Part shown: in pieces, positions 1-10,426 of the stretch | How positions within the stretch are numbered: the first letter of the stretch is position 1 | Layout: every line of letters starts with the position of its first letter | From: Podaxis mareebaensis | Taxonomy: Eukaryota; Basidiomycota; Agaricomycetes; Agaricales; Agaricaceae | Direction: 5' to 3' | DNA: 64,000 bases | Assembly: GCA_018524725.1 (NCBI GenBank) | Contig: JAEUWP010000551.1 | Location: 186,001-250,000 of the forward strand | The notes under the pieces: generated by a model | The model's database searches: none | Seen by the model: only the letters and a program-made list of their open reading frames with translations | What the model was told of the DNA's origin: nothing | Translations under genes and position numbers: made by a program

Positions 1-529
1 TCGATCAATCGACCAGACCTGGCAAAAAAGCAATTCGAACGCTCGAAGCGATGGGCAGAGGATGACCTGTTGTTACAACTCATCGAGTCTATCATCGGCC
101 TAGCCACAGGACGGGATGGGTATTCGAATCCCAGTTCATTTTATAGCGAACAACTCGCGAATCCGTCTCTATCCTCGCCCCATATGCTCACGTCACGAGG
201 TATTACAAGAATACTCCGGAACGAATTCCAGGAGGCCAAGTCCGATCTGGAAGAATCCCTGGAGCAACAAAAGGATGATGCAGAATCCATGGCGGCATAT
301 ACAGTTGCAGCTAGTCTGGGCGCAATGAAGAAATCAGAAGCAGAAGAACTGTGGAGGTATGAAAAATGTTTTGTGTCCCATCAGTTCATACTAATTCCCC
401 AATAGTCAGATGTCCAGCAAACACCCGAACCATCCCCTGGTTCGGGATGTTTCTCAGAAGGCGGATATGTTCGATCAAGCAGTCGCAAAGTTTTCTGTAC
501 CTCCCCTAGCCAGTGCTACTGCGACCTAG
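1..529 (+). CDS. COPE: Coatomer subunit epsilon, 3' part
   Basis: C-terminal part of the epsilon subunit of the COPI coat, which covers Golgi-to-ER transport vesicles. The frame is open from base 1, so the 5' end lies outside the window. The opening residues, with RPDLAKKQFERSKRWAEDD, and the TPR-like helical repeats after them fit the family. One intron (357-405, gtatga...tag) separates the TPR region from a last exon that reads NHPLVRDVSQKADMFDQAV, the conserved COPE tail in which this stretch precedes the stop at 527-529. The family solenoid normally packs against alpha-COP. The assignment rests on recognising the tail and repeat pattern and is fairly secure. The 5' part and promoter cannot be seen. 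Confidence 0.85.
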
Positions 530-1180
530 TGAATATCAGTTGCCTCTTGCTGACCTGGTTGTCAAACTTCGTCAAATCCCTTGAGCGCTCACCGCGCAGG
601 GTTCTAGTTCACTATAAGCCGTCTAGATATTGAAAGAGCCTCCTAAGTCCGGCTTGGAACTTAACGTTGGATTGCGACTATGATGCTCTTGCAGGTTCCT
701 GCGTGCTTTCTTACCTTCTGTTTGTGATAATCTCTAACGACCACTAGTCGGCCGTAGGAGGCGACAAGCGAGTCAGTTGCACTGTGTCGCTGGTCTGAAA
801 CCCCCCTGATTGGGGAAAGTGTGACCAATGCGATCATCCCATCTCATCCTTCCCATCGGAACCACATATCAATAGTACCCGGACAGCATTCTGGCTGTCA
901 GGCGTGTAAACATGTCAATCCACTCTCAAAATGGACGTGCGAATAACATAACGGCGTAAGGAGAAGATAAACGCTGGAGCTAGTCCCTTTCAGTATCCGA
1001 GGTGAAGTAACAATAGATTTCCTTCGGTATCTCTTACGGGTTTTCCCAACCGGTATTCCCTATTCGCCTCGAGCTTGCATCCCTTCCTTCTAGAGTATAT
1101 CAATCACGTCAAAAAACTCCTCCGTCCATTCTGTCCATCAAGTTGGAGCCGAATACCCTGAACAAGGAGGCTGGTTCGTC
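530..1180. other. Intergenic: COPE 3' flank and Ppo upstream region
   Basis: No supported gene. It lies between two genes on the same strand, so it should hold the COPE 3'UTR and the promoter of the oxygenase gene. I saw no tRNA, repeat or conserved ORF. Confidence 0.5.
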
Positions 1181-1187
1181 TATAAAA
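1181..1187 (+). promoter_or_regulatory. Probable TATA box of the Ppo gene
   Basis: TATAAAA stands 69 nt before the chosen ATG at 1256, a suitable distance for a fungal core promoter with a short leader. No other ATG lies between it and the start except one at 1210, which opens no reading frame of note. Confidence 0.5.
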
Positions 1188-1255
1188 TGGTCAAATGGTC
1201 AGAAGGGCCATGATACCTCTCGCTGTCCCTGTACCTTGCAGAGTAGACCCCTATC

Positions 1256-4200
1256 ATGTCGAACAGGCTCTCTGGTATCTTCCGCCGCCAACCTAGTGTC
1301 TCTACCGCTGGTGTATGTTCCTCCCCGTGTCGTCCGTTCAAGACTAACAGATTTGTCTCCCCCGTAGGCCAACGGTAGAGCTGACGATGTTGAGCCGGAG
1401 GTCAGCTCCCCGCCGACGCCAAAGACTCTCAGCCATTTGCGGGACCAGGTGTGCTGCGCTGTTTCATTATGTGTGCTGAATATGTTATTCACTCGTCCTG
1501 CAGTTGAAGCGAGGGGCTATCTCTCAACCCAGCGCTCTTGTGGGTACAGTGAGCATGCATCAACACGAACCGCTATTAACCAAGGTTACTTCTAGTCCGC
1601 TGTCATGGATCTCATCCGGCACTCCGAGGCGATTGATGACAGGAAGCTCTTCGTTAGTATAGTCTGCCGTGGATGCTTGGCCTCTCAGTTGGGACTGATA
1701 ACAATCCTCATAGCTTGAGCATGCTCTTACTTTCGTATCGAAGATGGAGGAAGGCCGCCTTGCGACCGCGGCTAAGAACAAAATCATCGAACTTCGTGGG
1801 TCACTGGTCACTTGATGCCTTGCGGTGGCGTGCTTATTTTTGGGTTTCTATCAGTGTATAATGATTTGACGCATCCTGCCGCTACGAGTATTGGACCCAA
1901 ATATGCATGGCGTACTGCTGACGGCTCGGGGAACAACCCTGATCTGCCTGACATGGGCAAGGTGCGGTTCTGCTCTGTTGATGGTGCTGAGCTGCTACTG
2001 ACAATCCAGTAGGCCGGGACACCTTACTCCCGCTCTGTTCAACAAACTCATCCTCTACCAGTTGACCAGTTGCCAGATGCTGGTCTTGTCTTTGATACGT
2101 AAGCAGTTATACCAGCTGATGAAAAAGAATTATCGTTTTTACTCTTCCCACTAGGCTCCTGAGACGTGAAGGGGTTAGTCCAATCTCCCAAAGCAGAATT
2201 GAGTTTTGATGTACATTCATTTCAGTTCGTTAAACACCCTGGTGGTCTGTCTGCCTTGATGTTCTCGTTCGCCGCTCTCGTAATTCATAGGTGCGTCTTT
2301 GCCTTGAACTTTTAGCTCCATTAGGTCATTTCAACCTTCCTTTTCCCCATTAGTGTTTTCCGGACCTCCCATCGTGATGTTAATATCAACGAAACTTCCT
2401 CATACGTTGATTTAGCTCCCCTTTACGGTCACAATCAGGCAGTCCAAGAAAAAGTCCGCGCATACAATGGTCTAGGTTACTTGCACCCAGATACTTTCGG
2501 CGAGGACCGCCTCCTGCTGCTTCCTCCTGCTGTCTGCGCCATCCTTGTTCTCTTCAACCGTAATCATAACGTGTGTCTCCTTGCCTTTTTCGCACGCTCA
2601 TATCGGCCTTGATGACTGATGACGGCTAACGAATAACAGCATATTGCCAAGAGGCTTTTCGAAATTAATGAGCGGGGAACTTATGCAGACCCAGCCACAT
2701 TGACACCAGATAAGCGTGCCGCCCAGGACGAGGAACTCTTCCAGACGGCACGGCTTGTCAATTGCGGTTGGTTTGGAACAGGTGACTGACCCTTCTTGCT
2801 TTCGAGTTTAATGGTTGCTAATGACCATTACTCGTTTTTACTCAAACCACAGTTGTTTTCTCCGATTATTTCTCCAGTATCCTGGGTCTTGTTCGTTATG
2901 GAAGCAACTGGAGCTTGATGCCTTTTGACGTGAGTCTCTTCCACCCCGCAGGTGTATCTCCTACTGAAAAGCATAATAGGAAATTCGCAATGAGGACCAC
3001 TCGCTCTTCGAGCGTGGAAAGGGTAACGTTTGCAGCGTCGAGGTGATTCCCATCTTCCCTCAGTTGATGGGCATTGGCTGACTGCGGATCTTAGTTTAAC
3101 TGTCTTTACCGCTGGCACTCTACTACCAGTCAAATGGACGAAAAGTGGACTAAAGACGTCTTCCATACCATCTTTGGTGCTGACGCTGACCCCGAGAACG
3201 TCACCCCCGATGACTTCAAAGCAGCCGCTAGAAGGATAATGTCTCATCAGCAGGATCACACATCATGGACTTTCGGAGGACTCAAGCGCCAGGCTGATGG
3301 AACCTTCCGAGACGAGGACCTTGCTACTGTCCTCCAGAGGGCGTGAGTGAAATTCTGGTAATGGATCAATTATTTCTAACTGTATCATTATAGCACGGAA
3401 GAGCCTGCTGCAGCATTCCGGGCTCGGGGTATTCCTTGTAAGTATTGGTCGGGTCAATGTTGACCGGGCGTTTGTTGACCGTCAATGCAGCCGTGATGCG
3501 TTTGCACGAAATCATGGGTCTTGAGCAGAGTCGACGTTGGGGTGTCTGCTCACTGAACGATTTCAGGAGGTTCCTGGGACTCAAGCGTAAGTTGGCTTTG
3601 GGTTGCTGAACCTAGGTTGAAGCTCACCCACCTCCTTGCAGCATTCAGCAGCTTCCTTGAATGGAACTCTGATACTGAAATTGCTGATGCCGCGGAGAAA
3701 TTGTATGGCGACATTGAGAGTCTCGAGCTTTACGTCGGTTTACAGGCTGAAGAGGCCAAGCCCCTCGTCGAGGGTGCTGGTCTTTGTCCCGGTACGTCTA
3801 GATTGTTGCCGTTGCAGTTCAGGTTGTTGATTTGATTTGATTTGATTTGATTCAGGTTACACCATCAGCCGTGCAATTTTGAGTGATGCCATCGCTCTCA
3901 CTCGAGGTGACCGCTTCTTCACTCATGACTTTACCCCCTACAACCTCACCTCTTGGGGCTTCGCCGACTGCCAGCGGGATCCCAATGCCTTCGGTTTCGG
4001 TAGCACCATGGGCAGGCTGTTCCTTCGCACATTGCCCAACCATTACTCGGAGAACAGTGTCTACACGTTCTTCCCCTTCATGACCCCCGATTCCATGCAT
4101 ACGAACCTGAGCAAGCTTGGTGTCCTCAATCAATACGATATTAGCAGACCCCAGCCCCGGCAACAGACCCACACCTTCACGGATTATGCTGCTGTTGCAC

Positions 4201-5768
4201 AAATTCTGAAGTCCGAGGGGGACTTTGAGACTCCTTACAGGGAGCATGCCTCGCGTGTTCTCAGTGGCGCTGGGTACGTACCCTCTCGTTCCAAGATAAC
4301 TGAGTGCTCATTCATTCCTCAGCTTCTATCCTCTCGAGGATGAGAAGAGGCAAAAGGCAGTTGTCACTGCTCTTAACGGTTCTCCTAAGTTGATCGACAG
4401 CATCGGTCGCTACTTCTATGAGACTACCCAGACATTGATTGCGGAGAACTCGTTCACTCTCGTTGGAGGAAAAACCTTTGGTGTTGACCTTATCAAGCAC
4501 GTTATCCGCGCTGTCCCTGTCTTCTGGGCTGCAACTGACCTTGTAAGCAGCAAATTCTCCTATAGTGTTACTTGAAGTATTGACCTTCTCACCCGCAGGC
4601 TGGCATTCAACTGAAAACCAAGCGGAACCCTGGAGGGGTTTACACTCCTCAGGAGCTTTTCGACATGTTGAGCGATATATACTCGTGAGGATTGGTTTAA
4701 ATGGCCGTTCCGAGCATCTTCTGAAGTATCTTTAACAGCTTCATCTTCCTGGATATTGAGGCTTCCAAAATCCGCGTCCTCCAGTACAAGGTTGAAAGTG
4801 ACATTCGCGACTTGCTGCGCCTCATCAAGATCTACCTCGGCGTTGGTAATCGAGTACGTACCATCCCTAACTCTTTCCAGGCTTCGGGGCTCACATTTCC
4901 TTTAGTTCACTGTCGCTGGTCTCGTCGGCACTGTTTCTTCCCTGTTCAACCGGTCCAAGCGTAGTAATGAGCACCACGAGATCGTCAAGAGGCTTTATGA
5001 ACTTGGTCACTCGACTGACGAACTTGCGAACACTGTCTTGGCTGTCATGGTTTGCTCGGTCAACCTCTCGCTTGCCTTGACCAATGTCATCAATCTCTAC
5101 CTCGGAAGCGAACAAGATGAAACTTTGAAGAAGCTCGCTCGCGACAGTGATCCACAAGCCTTTGCCGGATTCGTCTACGAGGGACTTCGTAAGTTGACGA
5201 CTCACGGTACTATTGCTTCCCGTTGCTAACGCACCATCTTCGAAATCAAGGTCTTGATCCTCCCTTCCAAGGCTTTTACCGCATCTCTGCGAAGGACCAG
5301 ACCATTTGTGGTCATTCCCTGAAGAAAGGTGATCGTGTCTTTGCCAATATTGGTGCTGCGAATCAGAACGTGAGTAGTATGTCAAATCATAGGTGAATGT
5401 CGTTTTTAAAAATTTGTATTCAGGACACGGTCTTCTCGCAAGCTTCTACGATTAACCCCTCTCGGTCAGCATCAGACTATCTCTTTGGAGACGGTGCCCT
5501 CAAATATCTGGGCGAGACTCTCACCATTAAGGTCAGTCACCACTTCGGTCTTGGAAGCGAGTGGATGCTAACATCGACTTGATAGATTACGAGTGAAGTC
5601 CTCCGTGCTATCTATGCTTACAACAACGTCAGGCGTGCTCCTGGTCGGTCTGGTAAGCTCAAGAGATTCACGGAGCATAGCCACCCGCAATACCATTTCG
5701 CCTACCTCGATCACAAGCAAATCGTCTCACCTTGGCCGACGTCACTTACAATCCAGTATGATGCTTGA
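1256..5768 (+). CDS. ppo: Psi-producing oxygenase (fatty-acid dioxygenase with C-terminal P450-like domain)
   Basis: Heme dioxygenase fused to a cytochrome P450-like domain. The family oxygenates linoleic acid to hydroperoxides, which become psi-factor oxylipins or C8 volatiles such as 1-octen-3-ol. About 1,050-1,100 residues from many short exons; ATG 1256, stop 5766-5768. The N-terminal peroxidase/COX-like domain shows SSYVDLAPLYG, the distal-His region around VIHSVFRTS, and the catalytic Tyr with proximal His in LYRWHSTTSQ (exon starting about 3095). The C-terminal part keeps a P450 ExxR helix (YEGLR, about 5185). The heme-binding loop reads FGDGALKYLG, so tyrosine (codon 5505-5507) stands where P450s have the thiolate cysteine. 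The dioxygenase half should therefore work while classical P450 chemistry is doubtful. It converges on the Yvc1 gene, 224 bp away. The family call is secure; the exact product is not. Confidence 0.92.
3829..3852 (+). repeat. TTTGA pentanucleotide microsatellite in a Ppo intron
   Basis: Nearly five perfect copies of a 5-bp unit (ttgat/tttga) fill the 3' end of the intron that starts near 3792, directly before its acceptor (ttcag). It lies in the polypyrimidine-tract position, so length changes could affect splicing. Confidence 0.8.
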
Positions 5769-5992
5769 AGGACGTGCTACGATATATGATGTACCCATAC
5801 TTTTCCTGCACCTGTACTGACTGTTGTGGCAAAATTTTGTTTCTAACTTTGTACTTTCCCGTGTTTTCCGTTGAGCGAGCTGCTAAGTGAGATCTGTGCA
5901 CAATTTGAATGCGAACTCTATCCACAACAGAAATGAAAAGTAATTGCGTGTAGGAAGGCGATATTATAGATGATCAAATGGTGTCGTTAAAA

Positions 5993-8900
5993 TCATAACC
6001 GGGCAGCTATTTGTTCCAATAGGGTTTCCATCCTAGCCTGGCGCTTCTCGATCTCCTCCAAGCGCTTATCCCAAACAGAAAAATCGACTGAGGCGTCCTC
6101 CTCAGCACCCTTCACCTCTGAGACAGTGGGCATGGCCTCCTGGTGCCCTTCCACAATCTGTTCCGGACTCGTGCTCACGGGAATATCCTGACTCTTCTCG
6201 CCCATAGTCGGCCCAGAAACCTTACGTGGTTGCATGGAGTTTGAGTGTCCTGCGGCGGAAAAATCCACATTCCCGCGTTTGGCAGAAGCAGCCAACGGAG
6301 ACTGCATAGATAACATGCGTTTACGCGCGAACGGCACACTTGACACTCCTGTCCCTTTCATAGCAGGTCCAGTCGTAGAGGTGTTATCACCATCGGTCCG
6401 TTCTGGTTGCTCCTCAGGGATGTTCTCGACCTCAACCAAAGGTGGGTAAATTTGTGCCAATGGACTTGCAAAGCTCTGGGGCATGGTTATGGGTCGACTG
6501 AATAACGAGTCTATACGAAGCCGAGGCACCGGGCGATGGGCGGAGGAGGGCGATCCAGAACGGCCACGACCACCTCGTGTTGGCATCCTCGCGGTTGTTG
6601 AGCCCGACGAACGTCGGCGAGCGTGGGCGTTACCGACTCGAATATCAGTAGCATCGTTGGATTCGGTCGTGTCAAGGGCGCTGTCATATTGCTCGTCGAT
6701 CTCGAAGATCTAGTACACATGAGATATGAGTTCGACAAGTGAATTAAAATACCCACGGCGTCGATGTCTGCGCCTGAACCAGCCAACCCCTCAAAGATAG
6801 CTGGGTGCATATGAGGATATATTGTCCAATTGAATAGGATCTGTGGACGTACTCATTCGTTTCAGCGAACGGGGCAGAGTGTCAATCACTTTCTCTGCTA
6901 CATTTGTCAAGGTGTCGTAGAAGTTCGTAGTCCCCGCCTTCTTAGCTTGGCGCTCATACAAGGCAATCAGCAACAATATAGGGAAGTTGGTTGCTCTGAT
7001 CACGAAGACGTTGACCTTGGAGCACTCTCATCAGGAACGAGACGGGAGGTTTGACGAAGGGCAAACCTTGTGAAACCAACGTGGCGAGAGAACATAACTT
7101 GCTGGTAGCATGATACACAAAGCAAGGACATTGATCGGTGGTTGGTATGAAAAAAGGAAATCTGCTTTGACCCTTAGGATAATGTCAGTATGATATTTAT
7201 CTTCTAAAATATTCAGCAACGTACCCTTCTATGGTTGATACTGCTTTCCTGAACATAGCCTATGCGATACTTAGAAGATCAAGCTCCCAAGCCGAAGTCC
7301 AACATACCTCAGCTGCTGCATCTTCATTAATGTTAGCAAAGGTGTTCGACAAGATCTTGGATGTTCTTCAGCCAGCACAAATTACTGAGGGAGAGCGATT
7401 CCATACCGAAACCAACACTGCCAATGATGTAAGTCATCGTGTCGTACAGGGGTGACGATGGCCGCTCACCGGTTAGCAAGAGTGTGTTACTCAGGCAAGC
7501 ATAGGCGACCATCAACAGGGGACCAAACACTGGATGGAACTGGGCTGTCAAGGGCAAGAACGTTAGTCTGAGGTTGTCGGAATACGGGGATACATATACT
7601 AACATGCTCGATCGAAGCCGCTCGCATCGAGTCCAAAATACAAGTCAAGCATCCACCAAGTGATAGTGCTGTCCAGATATTAATTTCTGAGTTTCGATGA
7701 GTCGATTTACGCACCCGGCACTGTAACTGAAAGGATGGGAGAGGGTCAGTGTTAAATGGGCGGGGAAACATGATAGGCACCGTACCCGGCACCATTCCGA
7801 CTTAGTCTACAAAGAGATGTTCAGAAGAGTCAAAACGATGTAGGAGGACCACATACGTCCACAACGCATACAAGAAGCCAGTAAAGCAAAACGCCGCGAT
7901 AAACATGAGTATCATGAATTGCATGAACATAGCTCGCAGTGATAGGACCATTAAATTATCCTTTAGTGTAACGAAAGCCAACCTATTGAATAGTAAGGGC
8001 GTTCAGAAGTAGATCAATACCATACAGTAAAATAGTCTTCCCTTGGAAACACGAAGCTGGCAATGATGGCAAGGAAATCTATACCCAGTGTACGTGCCCA
8101 ATACTCTAATGTCGCATCAACATCACATCAATATGAGGTATTTATGGGGTTGTAGAAGTCTACTCACGGTAGTGGTAGACACCATATAATCGTAGAATGG
8201 CGTATATGGAATATATCGTAACTGAAAGAGATTCAACGATGAGTGCATTCTGTGGGTGTCAAGGCACGCACCAAAAGCTAAGTCAAAGCCGTTCTAAACA
8301 AGGTGCATCAGATGCGAATTAGTTGTTTGTGGAGTGGCCCATACCCAAGTCCCCTTGAAATAAACTAGGATACATCAACAACACTTTATGGATGACTATC
8401 AAACGGATCTACCTTTAATACCATGTTCTTGCATCGCTGCAATCTTTTCCAACGAGAACCCAAGTGCATACACCATGAAGACAACCTCAGGGACGTTCAG
8501 TACGTTGACTTCGCTATACTCAATCGCAATGATGAATAGTATGAACAGTAGCAAGAAACTGCAACGTTCTCAGTCCGTCAGCTCACTTCATAGGGTAATT
8601 GTGATCTTACTTGAGGTATTCAAGAACGGAACGGATGGCGGGGACTTTTAGTCTATCGTCCTAGGGGTTAGATCCAGGAAGGCGGGGAAAGTCTAAGAGC
8701 TTACCGGTAATGATCAAGCAAAGGTGCCTTATGAGGATCGTAGAAATGAATCGGATTTCTCTTGTATGTCTGTGTGTCGCGTTGAGAAAGCTAGCGTGCA
8801 TCAGGGGGCAGAGGGCCGTCCTCACGTCAGAAAGAATCGAATGACTGCTCTGAGCCTGGTAGACACATTTCCCCCTAGAACGTCTATTCAACAAACAGCC

Positions 8901-9797
8901 CATCAGGTGAACGGGAGGCAAGAACCACCCACGACCAGATTGCATTAATGACCTTCTGACAGGCAGAGCTCTTGATAAACTTCTTCGCCTTGCCTAAAAT
9001 GGCCATTTCGATAGCGTTTCCTACATGGTTCTCTAGGTCATCATCTCTCTCCTGTTTCGCTTGAGCGATTATTGCCGGGTCAGCACCACCATACACGGGC
9101 CAGGCGGTCGTGAGAGTGAGAGCGAGACTATACATGTCTCCCCCGAGCTGTCTGAAAACGCGAGTAGCCAGGATTTCGCAGAGGGTGGCTCTTGTACGTG
9201 AGACGTTGGCAGTGGTCATGTTCTCGTCGCGGAGAAAGTAAACGCGATTAAGAAGTAGGCAGAAAACCACGGACATGCTTCCGCGTTGTTGAATGGCCGT
9301 GTATTTATCGACGAGGGGACGAACAAGAGAATAAGTGAGATCTGGGGCAGTGAGCTGGTTGTAAATAGTCTCAGTGTTCGTCTACGCGAAATCGAGAGGA
9401 TGCTCACAGCTTCAAACGTCAATGGTGTGTCTGTCGTTCATGATGAGGTTGTGTTCTACATGGTGAGGGACCCCAGTAACGTACCAATGCAATACTACAA
9501 AAAGAATAATCCGTCAGTAACAATACTTTGACAAATCCCTCTTGCTTCACTACTCTCTCAATTACGGGATGCGAAGCTTATACTGACCATGATGTCCTGG
9601 CCCTTGCGTCAGACCATGTTCCTAGGCATGAAACACGCAGCGTTCACGCACCGAACGGATCAGATGGATGATAGGAAAGACCGAAGTGTTCTCGATATCC
9701 TCCCTGTTCTTGCGTTGAGTGGCTTTTTGTGACGCTCATGAAAGATGGGAACTGACGGTCTGAGTAGAGGCTGGAGTTCCGGGTGTGACTCTGCCAT
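5993..9797 (-). CDS. YVC1: Yvc1-type vacuolar TRP calcium channel
   Basis: Predicted TRP-family cation channel of the vacuole, which releases Ca2+ to the cytosol under stress. About 900 residues. The start at 9797 has a good context (CACCATGG) and opens MAESHPELQPLLRP, with an acidic dileucine-like motif. The conserved N-terminal block contains TAPDLTYSLVRPLVDKYT and VSRTRATLCEILATRVFR. Membrane helices follow, including LRAMFMQFMILMFIAAFCF (about 7900) and FHPVFGPLLMVAYACLSNTL (about 7510), then ADFLFSYQPP and SYVLSPRWFHK on the cytosolic side. The tail has the acidic IFEIDEQ segment, an Arg/Gly patch and a last predicted coiled coil (WDKRLEEIEKRQARMETLL). The residues bridging the N-terminal blocks fit only if exons of 9, 10 and 23 nt are spliced in. 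Family is secure; several central exons were not set base by base. Confidence 0.88.
9408..9596 (-). other. Microexon cluster of YVC1 (exons 3-5: 9, 10 and 23 nt)
   Basis: Exon 3 is 9588-9596, exon 4 is 9485-9494 and exon 5 is 9408-9430. Each has a GT donor and an AG acceptor. The introns between them are 93 and 54 nt, and the intron before exon 3 is 55 nt. Exon 1 (9757-9797) and exon 2 (9652-9703) end in phase 0 together. Joining all five gives one open frame that runs through DIMYCIDTPLTFEA into the conserved TAPDLTY block. Other donor and acceptor choices I tried gave stops or broke phase. Confidence 0.65.
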
Positions 9798-10288
9798 GGT
9801 GAGGTGATGGAGATGGGAAAGGGCAGAGAGAACATATTCGGTTGGCGGTAACCTGTTGCATCATAGCTAGAGCTCAAATTAAAACAGCGTGAACCTAGAT
9901 GAACCAGTTTGCAAGCGTTATGTGTGGTGTAAACCGAGCCGCGGGGCTATATTATTGCGTTTATGCCTGTTATAACCAAGCGTACATTTCAAGAACTGGC
10001 TAAGGCTCTGAGGAAGCATGTCTAGATGATAGCTTGCATTATATCTACGCTCAAAGTGGTTGCCAGTGACACAATCGCAAGCGCCTGGACAATCCCGGCA
10101 TTGGTTCGTGGGCTTGGAAGGCTCAAGTTGTCAAATCTGGGAAAACCCAGTCCGCTATTTATTTATCTACTGGTTCACAGGACAAGGAGATGCATTGTGT
10201 GTCGAATATTTTTCTGTGGCTGAATATCGATATAATAAAGCATTGAACGTGCCCCGAGTGGATTGAAGTGGGATGAAGTGAGCCAGAA

Positions 10289-10294
10289 ACGCGT
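10289..10294 (+). promoter_or_regulatory. MCB (ACGCGT) element, copy 1
   Basis: Palindromic ACGCGT, the MluI cell-cycle box that Mbp1/MBF binds in yeasts. It lies 138 nt upstream of the presumed MBP1 start. Confidence 0.45.
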
Positions 10295-10340
10295 GCGGGG
10301 TCGGTTCAAGCTTGTTTGGACAAATTGACTCTCCGACCTC

Positions 10341-10346
10341 ACGCGT
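10341..10346 (+). promoter_or_regulatory. MCB (ACGCGT) element, copy 2
   Basis: Second perfect ACGCGT, 52 bp after the first, with a further CGCG core at 10350. It lies 86 nt before the presumed ATG. If translation begins further upstream, the site would instead be coding. Confidence 0.45.
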
Positions 10347-10426
10347 TGTCGCGTCTGCCCATAAAGGCACCTGACCTGGCATCATATTCCGGCACATCGT
10401 TCCCTTCGTCGTCCTCGCCATCCAGC

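Larger units (their letters stand above)
9798..10426. other. Divergent intergenic region between YVC1 and MBP1
   Basis: Shared upstream region of two genes reading apart. No conserved ORF apart from an in-frame stretch (10277-10426) ahead of the chosen MBP1 start that has no ATG. The right end holds two MCB boxes, listed separately. Confidence 0.5.

Noticed and set aside
1256..9797. Ppo and Yvc1 as a joint oxylipin/calcium module
   Set aside because: They are convergent neighbours with separate promoters; nothing in the sequence links them.
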